Assembly (NCBI RefSeq): GCF_902806685.2
Contig: NC_048537.1
Location: forward strand, 18,230,219-18,294,218
Length of the DNA: 64,000 bases
Source: Maniola hyperantus
Lineage: Eukaryota; Arthropoda; Insecta; Lepidoptera; Nymphalidae
Direction: 5' to 3'
The translations under genes and the position numbers were made by a program. The notes below the pieces were generated by a model. The model had not been told where the DNA came from. It worked only from the letters and a program-made list of their open reading frames with translations, and did not search any database. The stretch's first letter is position 1, and every line of letters begins with the position of its first letter. Shown here piece after piece: positions 1 through 11,800 of this stretch.

Positions 1-7
1 TACTTAG

Positions 8-145
8 CTACTCGGCCGGTACAAAGTCCAAGGCTAGGTCGTTCAGAGAACTTTGCCCATCGGCCTTCACCAACCTGCGCAGCGCCGTCAGGCGGCCCGC
101 GCCCACGCAGCGCCCGGCCGCAGACACCAGCTGCCTCGTCTTCAT
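8..145 (-). CDS. possible coding exon of an unidentified gene at the window edge
   Basis: Not recognised. On the minus strand an ATG opens 45 codons ending in TAG, rich in Arg, Ala, Leu and Val. Third positions are mostly G or C, the same bias as the ABHD3, AAGAB and XPA exons here and unlike the surrounding AT-rich DNA, so I read it as coding. The DNA upstream of the ATG becomes AT-rich abruptly. A GTGAAG within the exon could be a splice donor, in which case this is a first exon whose gene continues off the left edge and is transcribed divergently from ABHD3. It could also be a complete small ORF or a terminal exon. The plus strand is also open here but has less natural composition. Confidence 0.3.
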   Translation of the reverse strand: MKTRQLVSAAGRCVGAGRLTALRRLVKADGQSSLNDLALDFVPAE

Positions 146-862
146 CTTCACCGCTTACCACTCACCGGTTAATTATAAACTTTTACTATTTTAATTAGGT
201 ACTTAACATATTTTTTAGAGGTACCTATTTGAGAGACGGAACGTCAAATCGTCTTGAATACTAATTAAAGTTTTTAAAACTTGTAGGTACCTAGCTCTAG
301 CAAAAACATGACGTCGTTAAAGTGGTAAAAAGTAAAAACTAAAAACCACCGACCAGAAATAAAAGCTAAAAACCGGCAGGCGAAGTAGCCTTTCGTTTCG
401 TAATCATATAGCAAAATTATTTCTGTATTTACAAAGTACTCTGTGTTCTGTATGAAATGAAAATATGGACACAGCAGCAATAAATAGGTAACTCTTAATT
501 TAGGTTATTCTCTTTGACCCTATTATAAAAATTTACTCTGTGGTCATAAATAGTCAATCCAAGTCGTAGATAGAGTAATAAAGGTAAATGCACGAACGTT
601 TGCTTTCTCATTCGCATTAAAAAGAGAGCACAGATAAAGTTACTAATGTGATAAACAGAGACGCAGCTAACCTATTTTTTGTCCCTTCCCTGTCCCTAGT
701 ATTTTTCCTCTTTCGTGGCGACCTATGTGAAATATTCAAGTTGGTATTCAAGAGACATCTATGAAAATTTTATTGAAGCTTGTCCCTGAAACTTCCTCAT
801 TGTATTTCTCATTATATACATATACCTACATTTTCATTAATGGAATTGACAGTTTCGTCTTG
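146..862. other. AT-rich intergenic stretch
   Basis: I see no convincing gene, repeat boundary or RNA gene here. It separates the edge exon from a retrotransposon relic. Confidence 0.5.
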
Positions 863-1463
863 TCATGTATTTGGTACAGAATTAACCGTTGGAAATTGAA
901 AGCTTAGATTATTAATTTTTGCTCTTTCCATAGAGACTGCTTGATTGTATGCTTGATCAAGGGAAAGGGAATGATTTTCTAACAAGCGTTGCCGTATTGT
1001 ATTAGATTGTATTCCTGCTATAAAAGCATCACGAATACTATCATTTTTGTTAGTATTGGCATTAACGGCCGTATATTCACAATCCTTAGATAAAAGTTGC
1101 ATAAAGCTAGCATATATGTATCAATACTCTCGTTTGTACTCTGTTTTCTGGTAGCGAGAATATGTCTAGCATATTATACAGTATTTACAGGTTTAATATA
1201 AATTTTATCTAAAGTAATTTTTGCCTCATCAAATAAGTCAGCATCAGCAATGTACGCATATACTGGTGCCGATAAATTATTTATTAGTTATTGCAATTTT
1301 ACTTGCGAATCGGATAGTTCCTTGATTGTGAAGTCCTTCGCCTTAAGAAAATTCATGAATGTTATCTTCCAGTGTTCCCATTCTTTTCTCGCATTATTGG
1401 AAGTTGGTTCCACATTGAACCGCTCTGGTTATAAGTATTTTTCCATTGCAAGTTGTTATTTTA
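863..1463 (-). pseudogene. decayed Ty3/Gypsy-type gag fragment
   Basis: Read on the minus strand from about 1463, several interrupted frames resemble the gag of Gypsy-type elements often annotated as K02A2.6-like. They include an early PERFNVEP segment, then AREWEHW-like text, LADADLFDEA-like text, and finally a 79-codon open stretch (863-1102) with the characteristic IRDAFIAGIQS and IRQRLLEN motifs. Stops and at least one +1 frame change near 1102-1110 break it. No protease, reverse transcriptase or LTR is visible next to it, so it is a dead internal fragment. The family assignment rests on recalled motifs, not on a search. Confidence 0.6.
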
Positions 1464-2213
1464 AATAGAATAAATTGTAATAAAATGCATATTTTATGAT
1501 AATAGGTTTATTCTATTTAAATTTTTAGCATGGATTGACATTAATATGATGTTCGTATAATCATAATAATAGTGTGTCATAATTTTAAATTTAGAATGTA
1601 GAAACTATGAAGTTTTGATATCACCACAGTAATCAATGTCAGTAGTTCTTCAAACTATGAAGATCCGAAGATGCCGATCTTAAAAAAATTCTAAAATCAT
1701 ATGGCTCCAATACGTTCAACATGTTCATATTTGACAATTTTTGCCTCAGCAATAAATATTTCTTGACCCAACATTTTCTGCGTCTTTTTTTACTAATTAT
1801 CATTAAACTCGACACCATTGCTAAAGCAATGCCATGCCAACTTTCTGGTGTTTTGATGGTGCCATATTCGTTAAGCGCTCTTCGAAAGATGAGGTTTGGA
1901 CCACGTGACGGTCACTACTACAATGAAAGGAAGTTAAACTAACTAGCTTTGCTAGCTAGTGTAGACTGTAGTGTAATGAGGGAGCTCTTTTTAAATCGCG
2001 CTACAGCACTAAATCTAGTGCTCTGCAAATTGGATAATGTAATGGGCGTTTTAGACTATAGCATTTTATAGAGAATAGCTACCAGGCAGGCGCTGTGGGC
2101 CTGTGGGCAGGCGAAGCTTCGTAGAGAACTAAATTTGTATGAAATGGTGGCAAGACTTTAACTTTAACGAGACATTTCACTGCGGTTAATAGCCTCATCG
2201 AAGGGCTGGCAAT
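1464..2213. other. intergenic, nothing recognised
   Basis: AT-rich DNA without a supported gene. A short open frame at 1721-1942 has no recognisable domain and weak codon character. Confidence 0.5.
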
Positions 2214-2287
2214 TTTTTTGCGAAATGGATCAGCCTGGGTGTCCAGCGCGGCGCAGAAATGCAGCCAGTATTCTTCTCACCATTCCA
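2214..2287 (-). repeat. dispersed repeat fragment
   Basis: The minus strand matches, with scattered differences, plus-strand DNA at about 39209-39285 (shared text includes GAATACTGGCTGCATTTC and CCAGGCTGATCC). It is probably a piece of a LINE or SINE. I could not assign the family. Confidence 0.5.
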
Positions 2288-2489
2288 TGCAAGTATAATT
2301 TGTACATTAATTATTAGATTAGGCTCGCTTTAAGTTTTACTGTAATCTGTAGGTAATATTTTCAATTATTAGAGCATATTTTCAACCTGTAAGTTTTCAA
2401 TTTCAACAAACTAGTTATTTTATATCTAGACAACTAGTACTCTATGAGGGCAACTCTCTATAACTCTATGGCATGGTGCATGTGTCTGT

Positions 2490-2545
2490 GATTGTCGTAT
2501 TGACGTTGACATACATTTACTCTTTGACGTTGACAATGACAAATG
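2490..2545 (+). promoter_or_regulatory. paired TTGACGTTGAC motifs upstream of ABHD3
   Basis: Two copies of a TTGACGTTGACA-like motif lie about 20 bp apart, roughly 200 bp before the ABHD3 start codon. A repeated motif at this position may be a transcription-factor site, but no factor is assigned. No clear TATA box is seen. Confidence 0.25.
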
Positions 2546-2729
2546 GTTGCAGTGAGCAGTCAGCTGTGTACGTAAAGATTAGGTACCTAGCACTTATGTA
2601 TAGTACTTTTTGATTTCGCCTGTCGCCATTCGTCCAAAGTCTCGGCCTGTGATATTAGCATCATTATTTAGTGTCTAGTGCTATGATAGGTAATCTAAGT
2701 TGTACAGTTACATATGAATCGTCCTCACC

Positions 2730-2834
2730 ATGCTAGGGGTGTTTCTGTACATATTCGAAGTGAAGAAGGAGTTGCTGGTATGTTTCTCGCTGTCGCTGCT
2801 GTACCTGGCCTACTACCTGGTGGAGGTGGTGAAG
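2730..2834 (+). CDS. ABHD3: ABHD3 exon 1 (start codon, membrane anchor)
   Basis: The ATG follows TCACC. The exon encodes 35 residues ending VEVVK and stops at a GTAAGC donor in phase 0. An alternating Leu/Tyr/Val segment (LSLLYLAYYLVEVV) forms the predicted membrane helix. The next intron is only 61 bp. Confidence 0.88.
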
Positions 2835-5800
2835 GTAAGCGGTCGGCGGCGCGGGGTGCGCGGGGAGGCGCGGCGTGACGTGTGACGTGTTGCAGCGGCC
2901 GGTGCTGCACTGCCGCGCGGGCGACTTCCGCGCGCTGCTGGAGGCGCGCGTGCCGCTGCTGCGCGAGGCGTACTGGCCCACGCCGTGGTGCGTGGAGGCG
3001 CGCCTGCAGACCGTGCTGGGCTCCGTGCTGCGCTCGCGCCTGCTGCCGCCGCAGCACTACCGCCGGTCAGTCGCAGTGACGTCATCGCGTCAGACTGGAT
3101 GATGTCACGTTGCACAGAACCAATGGGAACTTGCCCCCGCACTTCTCTGCTTGTGATAGTTATTACTTCCTTTGCCTTTTGAATTTTATTTGGCCACTTC
3201 ATTTGCATTAAGCTAGTATTTTAACTCAACCTACTTTTCATCAGGTGAAATTAAAACATGCTTTCAAAATGTAAAATTTTGTGCTAGTTGGTCCCTCAAC
3301 CCCGCTAGTTGAGCCCCTCAACCCTGCTAGTTGAGCTCCTCAACCCCGCTAGTTGAGCCTTTCAACCCCTTGACCACTGTGGAACGTGTCATTATCAATG
3401 TAAAGTCAATGAATAAATTTAACTTTCAATGCCTCTACATAAGAATCTGAATTTATAATATTAACTAGCTTATGCTTGACTTCATCAGTGAGGATTTAGG
3501 TTTTTAATTGATTTTTAGGTTAATTAAAAAAAATTTAAAAAGACCGCCTTCCAAAACCACTACAAAGTAAAATATAACTTTTGTTTCTACATGTGTATGT
3601 ATGTTCAAGTCAGGCGAGCTTCAGGCAGGCTTCATTTCTAGTATAAAGGGTACCGGAAGTGAGTTAAAAAGTTAGACAGAGAAACAGGGCATTTTAAGCT
3701 ATTTTGGATTGGTTATTGGACTGTCCTCTCCTTTAAACTTGCGCCCAGACATTGGTCACACGCGCAGAGCTTACCGAGAGGTTTTATCTTTACTAACCTA
3801 ACTACAACATTAACCTGATCAGGGCACAAAATTACTACTACAACCAATCAATTAAAATGACCTAAACGCAAAGCATTTAATTGTCAAATGAGTCTGCGAG
3901 CGAGACGCAGACTGGCTTTAAAACTATCAACCACGCGTATTAATTATACAATCGACTCAAAATGTTGACGCAACAGATCACGTGACGTCCGTTTCAAAGG
4001 TGGCAAATATAAGTGCGATAACAATCGGCCGTCCTGCTCACGCGTCCGCCCTCGGACAGCGTAGTGGTCTAATGAAGAGTTAAAACATTTGCACGAATTA
4101 GACACAATAATAAAGTTACACAATATGTTCATACAGGATCATTCTAGCACAGGTGTCTGTTACATTTTTACTTCTTCATTGGATTGTAAATGAGGCGCTG
4201 GCTTGTATCACCTGTGGTTTGATCTAACTGATGTTCATACAGGATCATTCTAGCACAGGTGTCTGTTACATTTTTACTTCTTCATTGGATTGTAAATGAG
4301 GCGCTGGCTTGTATCACCTGTGGTTTGATCTAACTGATGTTCATACAGGATCATTCTAGCACAGGTGTCTGTTACATTTTTACTTCTTCATTGGATTGTA
4401 AATGAGGCGCTGGTTTGTATCACCTGTGGTTTGATCTAACTGATGTTCATACAGGATCATTCTAGCACAGGTGTCTGTTACATTTTTACTTCTTCATTGG
4501 ATTGTAAATGAGGCGCTGGCTTGTATCACCTGTGGTTTGATCTAACTGATGTTCATACAGGATCATTCTAGCACAGGTGTCTGTTACATTTTTACTTCTT
4601 CATTGGATTGTAAATGAGGCGCTGGCTTGTATCACCTGTGGTTTGATCTAACTGATGTTCATACAGGATCATTCTAGCACAGGTGTCTGTTACATTTTTA
4701 CTTCTTCATTGGATTGTAAATGAGGCGCTGGTTTGTATCACCTGTGGTTTGATCTAACTGATGTTCATACAGGATCATTCTAGCACAGGTGTCTGTTACA
4801 TTTTTACTTCTTCATTGGATTGTAAATGAGGCGCTGGTTTGTATCACCTGTGGTTTGATCTAAATGATGTTCATACAGGATCATTCTAGCACAGGTGTCT
4901 GTTACATTTTTACTTCTTCATTGGATTGTAAATGAGGCGCTGGTTGGTATCACCTGTGGTTTGATCTAACTGATGTTCATACAGGATCATTCTAGCACAG
5001 GTGTCTGTTACATTTTTACTTCTTCATTGGATTGTAAATGAGGCGCTGGTTTGTATCACCTGTGGTTTGATCTAAATGATGTTCATACAGGATCATTCTA
5101 GCACAGGTGTCTGTTACATTTTTACTTCTTCATTGGATTGTAAATGAGGCGCTGGTTTGTATCACCTGTGGTTTGATCTATTTGATGTTCATACAGGATC
5201 ATTCTAGCACAGGTGTCTGTTACATTTTTACTTCTTCATTGGATTGTAAATGAGGCGCTGGCTTGTATCACCTGTGGTTTGATCTAACTGATGTTCATAC
5301 AGGATCATTCTAGCACAGGTGTCTGTTACATTTTTACTTCTTCATTGGATTGTAAATGAGGCGCTGGCTTGTATCACCTGTGGTTTGATCTAACTGATGT
5401 TCATACAGGATCATTCTAGCACAGGTGTCTGTTACATTTTTACTTCTTCATTGGATTGTAAATGAGGCGCTGGTTTGTATCACCTGTGGTTTGATCTAAC
5501 TGATGTTCATACAGGATCATTCTAGCACAGGTGTCTGTTACATTTTTACTTCTTCATTGGATTGTAAATGAGGCGCTGGTTTGTATCACCTGTGGTTTGA
5601 TCTAACTGATGTTCATACAGGATCATTCTAGCACAGGTGTCTGTTTGTTACATTTTTACTTCTTCATTGGATTGTAAATGAGGCGCTGGTTGGTATCACC
5701 TGTGGTTTGATCTAACTGATGTTCATACAGGATCATTCTAGCACAGGTGTCTGTTACATTTTTACTTCTTCATTGGATTGTAAATGAGGCGCTGGTTTGT

Positions 5801-8800
5801 ATCACCTGTGGTTTGATCTAAATGATGTTCATACAGGATCATTCTAGCACAGGTGTCTGTTACATTTTTACTTCTTCATTGGATTGTAAATGAGGCGCTG
5901 GTTTGTATCACCTGTGGTTTGATCTATTTGATGTTCATACAGGATCATTCTAGCACAGGTGTCTGTTACATTTTTACTTCTTCATTGGATTGTAAATGAG
6001 GCGCTGGCTTGTATCACCTGTGGTTTGATCTAACTGATGTTCATACAGGATCATTCTAGCACAGGTGTCTGTTACATTTTTACTTCTTCATTGGATTGTA
6101 AATGAGGCGCTGGCTTGTATCACCTGTGGTTTGATCTAACTGATGTTCATACAGGATCATTCTAGCACAGGTGTCTGTTTGTTACATTTTTACTTCTTCA
6201 TTGGATTGTAAATGAGGCGCTGGTTGGTATCACCTGTGGTTTGATCTAACTGATGTTCATACAGGATCATTCTAGCACAGGTGTCTGTTACATTTTTACT
6301 TCTTCATTGGATTGTAAATGAGGCGCTGGTTTGTATCACCTGTGGTTTGATCTAAATGATGTTCATACAGGATCATTCTAGCACAGGTGTCTGTTACATT
6401 TTTACTTCTTCATTGGATTGTAAATGAGGCGCTGGTTTGTATCACCTGTGGTTTGATCTAAATGATGTTCATACAGGATCATTCTAGCACAGGTGTCTGT
6501 TACATTTTTACTTCTTCATTGGATTGTAAATGAGGCGCTGGTTGGTATCACCTGTGGTTTGATCTAAATGACGTTCATACAGGATCATTCTAGCACAGGT
6601 GTCTGTTACATTTTTACTTCTTCATTGGATTGTAAATGAGGCGCTGGTTTGTATCACCTGTGGTTTGATCTAACTGATGTTCATACAGGATCATTCTAGC
6701 ACAGGTGTCTGTTACATTTTTACTTCTTCATTGGATTGTAAATGAGGCGCTGGCTTGTATCACCTGTGGTTTGATCTAACTGATGTTCATACAGGATCAT
6801 TCTAGCACAGGTGTCTGTTACATTTTTACTTCTTCATTGGATTGTAAATGAGGCGCTGGCTTGTATCACTTGTGGTTTGATCTAACTGATGTTCATACAG
6901 GATCATTCTAGCACAGGTGTCTGTTACATTTTTACTTCTTCATTGGATTGTAAATGAGGCGCTGGTTTGTATCACCTGTGGTTTGATCTAACTGATGTTC
7001 ATACAGGATCATTCTAGCACAGGTGTCTGTTACATTTTTACTTCTTCATTGGATTGTAAATGAGGCGCTGGTTTTGTATCACCTGTGGTTTGATCTAAAT
7101 GATGTTCATACAGGATCATTCTAGCACAGGTGTCTGTTACATTTTTACTTCTTCATTGGATTGTAAATGAGGCGCTGGTTGGTATCACCTGTGGTTTGAT
7201 CTAACTGATGTTCATACAGGATCATTCTAGCACAGGTGTCTGTTACATTTTTACTTCTTCATTGGATTGTAAATGAGGCGCTGGTTTGTATCACCTGTGG
7301 TTTGATCTAAATGATGTTCATACAGGATCATTCTAGCACAGGTGTCTGTTACATTTTTACTTCTTCATTGGATTGTAAATGAGGCGCTGGTTGGTATCAC
7401 CTGTGGTTTGATCTAAATGACGTTCATACAGGATCACTTTAGCCGTGTATCACCACTCACCACAACAGCATTCATAGCATGGATCAGGTATCCAGCTATC
7501 CAGTCATCCAGTATTGCAGTTCGCATAACCAATTTCCACACAACAACAGCGTACACAGCATGGATGCCTGTTGCAGTTTTCAGAACCAGTTCCCACACTA
7601 CAAGAGCGTTCACTTACAGCCACGTACATCACGTGACGTCCGTTTCAAAGACGGCAAATATAAGTGCGATAACTAGTTTCTTTTATTATGCTCGCCGACT
7701 TCATACATACATACACATGCAGACACAAAAGTTATTTTTCACTTTATAGTGGTTTTGGACACTAAAAGTAGACGTCAAAAGTGTGAGCACATAGTGATAG
7801 ACACAAACACTTTAACAAACAACGACAAACGGACAGACGGACGAACGAACTTGAAATTGTGTATTTTTAAAATAATCCGCAGGATAAGTGCCATAGTAAT
7901 TTTTACAGAAAATTTGCAAGTTTGCAAGAATCAAATTTAAAAATCGAAAACTTTTGGGCTGTAATTTTAAAATGCTTGAAGATTTTTCTTGTTTTATAAC
8001 TGTTTATTATTAACAAGGATATGTACTAGCAAGAAATAAAAAAAGTCTGATTAAATACATTGTTCCTTATTTTATTAATTTTTAAAGTGGCAAACACCCC
8101 TTTACCAAGAAAAAAAAATTAAAAATGAATAACTCGAAAACGATACACTCTTGCATAAGCACTTTAGGGGTCGTTTGATAGCTAATGTCCTGTACTATTA
8201 ACCCCGACCCCTTATCGGGATCGTGTCCTATTTTCCTGTAACTCTGTATAAAAGTAACATTCCATTTTATAATACTAATAGAGAAGAAACGAAAATGTTT
8301 GTATTGACCATTTCCATTGCTACTCTATTGGTACCTATCGGGTTATATCTCAACATTCAAGGAGCAGGCTTAGTTCCGAAAGGTCGGCGGTTCAAACCCC
8401 ACCTGTTGCACTATTGTCGTACCTACTCCTATAGCACAAGCTTTACGCTTAGTTGGAAGGAGTAGCTAGTGTGTGTGCGCACAGTGAGGTGCTGCGGCTG
8501 TCGGACGGCGGGCAGGTGGCGCTGGACTGGGCGGAGCTGGACGCGCGGCGCGACCGGCCCGTGCTGCTCGTGCTGCCCGGCCTCACGGGCGGCGCGCACG
8601 CCGACTACGTGCGCTGCCTGGTGGCCGCGGCGCGCGAGCTGGGCGCGCACGCCGTCGTGTTCAACAACCGCGGGCTCGGCGGCCTGGCGCTCACGGTCAG
8701 TACCATCTCGCGTCGCGGAGTAGCATCGCTAATCGTATCGAGTCGCGATGCGAGACTTCGCGTCAGCCGTATCGACTATCGAGTAGGTACGACTTCGCGT

Positions 8801-11800
8801 CAGCCGTATCGACTATCGAGTAGGTACGACTTCGCGTCAGCCGTATCGACTATCGAGTAGGTACGACTTCGCGTCAGCCGTATCGACTATCGAGTAGGTA
8901 CGACTTCGCGTCAGCCGTATCGACTATCGAGTATGAACGACTTCGCGTCTGCCGTATCGAGTAGGTACGACTTCGCTGCGGCTGTTTATCTCTATATGTA
9001 TGTTATATTTATTTTAATAAAAAGAACCAGAATCAGAATCTACTGTGAAAAATCTGTGAAAACAACCCCCAACGTACCCTCGAATTAAAATTGATCGCCA
9101 CCCTTCTGTGATTCTCTTTATATATGTAGGGTCATGTGTCCAACAATGGAACACTAAAAATTCAAAGACTCATACACCTTTTGCTTTTACAGATAGAAGT
9201 CCAATTTTTTACAGATGTATAGGCAATTTTATTGGTTATCAGATGCCATTTATAGTTTTTTTAATTAATGTGCAATCAATCAGCAATAAATAAAAAAATA
9301 AAAAATGGGAAATGTTTCATTGTGTCCACAGTAGTGTACGCAATGAAACACCACTAATTCAACAATGAAACATAATTATTCATAGTGTCTGCCTCATCTT
9401 ATTTTGTGTCATTTTGGATTAATGTGGGTAAATGACAAAAAACGATTGAGTTCAATCCAAAAGGTTTTATTCTTAATTTCACTTTAATCAGTCTACATTA
9501 TCAGTCTATCATTAACATAGTAGACCTTCAGTTTTTTGGCGTCCAGTAAAACGAGCACGTTATCACCTTTTTGGGCTTTAGTACGCGCCATCTTAAACGA
9601 AAAATAAATAAAGATCGATTAATGTTACCTAAGTAAAATAAAAGTAAAATATTCTTTATTGTAACCAAATTTACATACCTACAGAAATAAACCTACAATA
9701 AAGATGTTTGTACCTATTGTTATAACGTGTTATGGTACACATTGAAACAGTGTTTCATTGTGTCCATTGTGCAACTTTTTCACTGTGGACTACCAAGGTT
9801 TTTTTTACTAAACTCAATTTTTTTCTCACTAAATTGTAACACTTTAACATATGATCTATTGCACGTCAATCTATGAAATATCTTTATTGTTAGGTAATCA
9901 TGAAAAATATGAAATTTCCAATCACTATTTAATGAAAAATCTACAAAGAATGCAGAAAATACTTACTTTTTGTCGAAAATATTAAAAATACTCTGCAAAT
10001 ACGTCTGCTCCCACGCGACACCGATGCAAACTGGGGTAGGGCGGGGGGTCCACGAGAGTGCCCTAACGCAATATATTGCACAATCTGGCAACGCCGCATT
10101 TTAGAGATTTCACAGTGTTTTATTGTGTACCACTGTTTCATTGTTGGACATCTGACCCTACTATTAATACACCCACGAAGTTTGACTGATTTAAAATGCC
10201 TAATTTTAGAAAAATTGGAGTTTAAAGAGAAAACGATTTTTTTGAATTTCGTAATTTTAACCCTTTTCTTAAAAATATCTCCCAAAATACTAAAGATACG
10301 AAAAAACTAATAATACTAAATTGTAGCTTTTTTAATGACAAGAATTTTTCTGTATGCAGATTTTTTGTACAGTGAATATTCGGCGAGATATAGCGGTTTA
10401 ACACCTACATTTACAATCGAACATCACCTTATTCAACCGCTTTAAACTCTGCCCATTTAAAAATTAAGAAATCTTTAGTAATTCAATTTACATAGTCTTA
10501 TAGCTCTTCAAAATCCTTACTGGAAAAAAAATTCTATCGCCTAAAATGAAGGTGCTATGCTTAAAAACCGGATCAATTTCTTTTTCTTTCTTAGGAGTTC
10601 AGTACCTTGCAGCATCAGCATTGAGGAGTTGGGATCCCAAGTTCAATGGTGTAGTCTATGCTTGGCACGTAAGTAAGTTGTATGATTCACGTGCTGGCAA
10701 ATCGATCCTGTCCTAATTTAAATAGTTATAAATATTATAGTTATAGATTTTTTACTAACAAATAGGTTTAAGTTTCGTGTAATTACTAACACCAATAATA
10801 TGATCCTTGTTGGTCGAAATAAAAACATTTTATTTATATAAACATACCAGAAGTGAAGTTAAATATTAACCACGACACACAGCGGCTTCTCGAGAGTTTT
10901 GCCTTTCATAATAACCTTACTGCAATATTAACTTGATTAGGGCACAATTGCTATTGAAACCACTCAATCAGAAATGCGACCTAAACACAAAAGAATTTAA
11001 TAGTCGAATGAGTCTGAGGTTGAACACAGACTGCCTTAAGAATCGTGTTGTTTCGGATTGACTATGCTGCGTAGGCCCTACTGGCCGCTACAGCGTCACC
11101 GGGGGGGTTGGCGAGCGCGAAGCTCCGCCTGGTGAGCCCTAGGGCTCGAAGAAATAATTCGAGAGGTCGGGGGGCAACGTCCTCCTAATGGCGCCTCCTG
11201 TGAGGCTCGGACCACGGCTTAGGATGACGTTGGGATGGGTGGAGTTGTTGGACTACTGGTTAGTCCGTACGCCCCCGAGGCCGTGGCGTCAGTCCACGTC
11301 CGGGTGACGTTAGAAATCGGGGACCTCGTCTTCGCCGGCGAAGACGCTGTGATGAGGTTGTATTGTGTAGCCCTACGAGATAGGGTGCATTGTCGGTCAT
11401 GATTTGATCGTCGGGATCGTTAAGGACGTGCTTAGGGCGTCTTTTATCGGGGGGCCTTAAGAATCATCAAACTCTCGCTTTTATACCAATCGATTCAAGA
11501 TGGTGATGCAACCTTCACATCACGTGACTTCTGTCAGAGATAATTAATTATTATAAGTGCGCTAACATTTATTTATTTATTTTATAATTTTTGACAATAA
11601 GGACCCCTAAAAAACAAAAAGCGTACAACGGCACAATATAGAAAATGAACTAGAGGGTAAAATAAGCCTAATCCCAAATTTTTGTACAAATCGGTGCTGG
11701 ACGAAAAAATTCCGAGGTTTTACCATTTTTATAGCTTCATTGCCTGGACTAATATAAATGCATATTCAGCAATTCAGGAAGACCTGTAATATCAATATCT

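Noticed and set aside
4125..7436. CRISPR-like array
   Set aside because: The whole 106-bp unit is repeated with no variable spacers, and the genome is eukaryotic.
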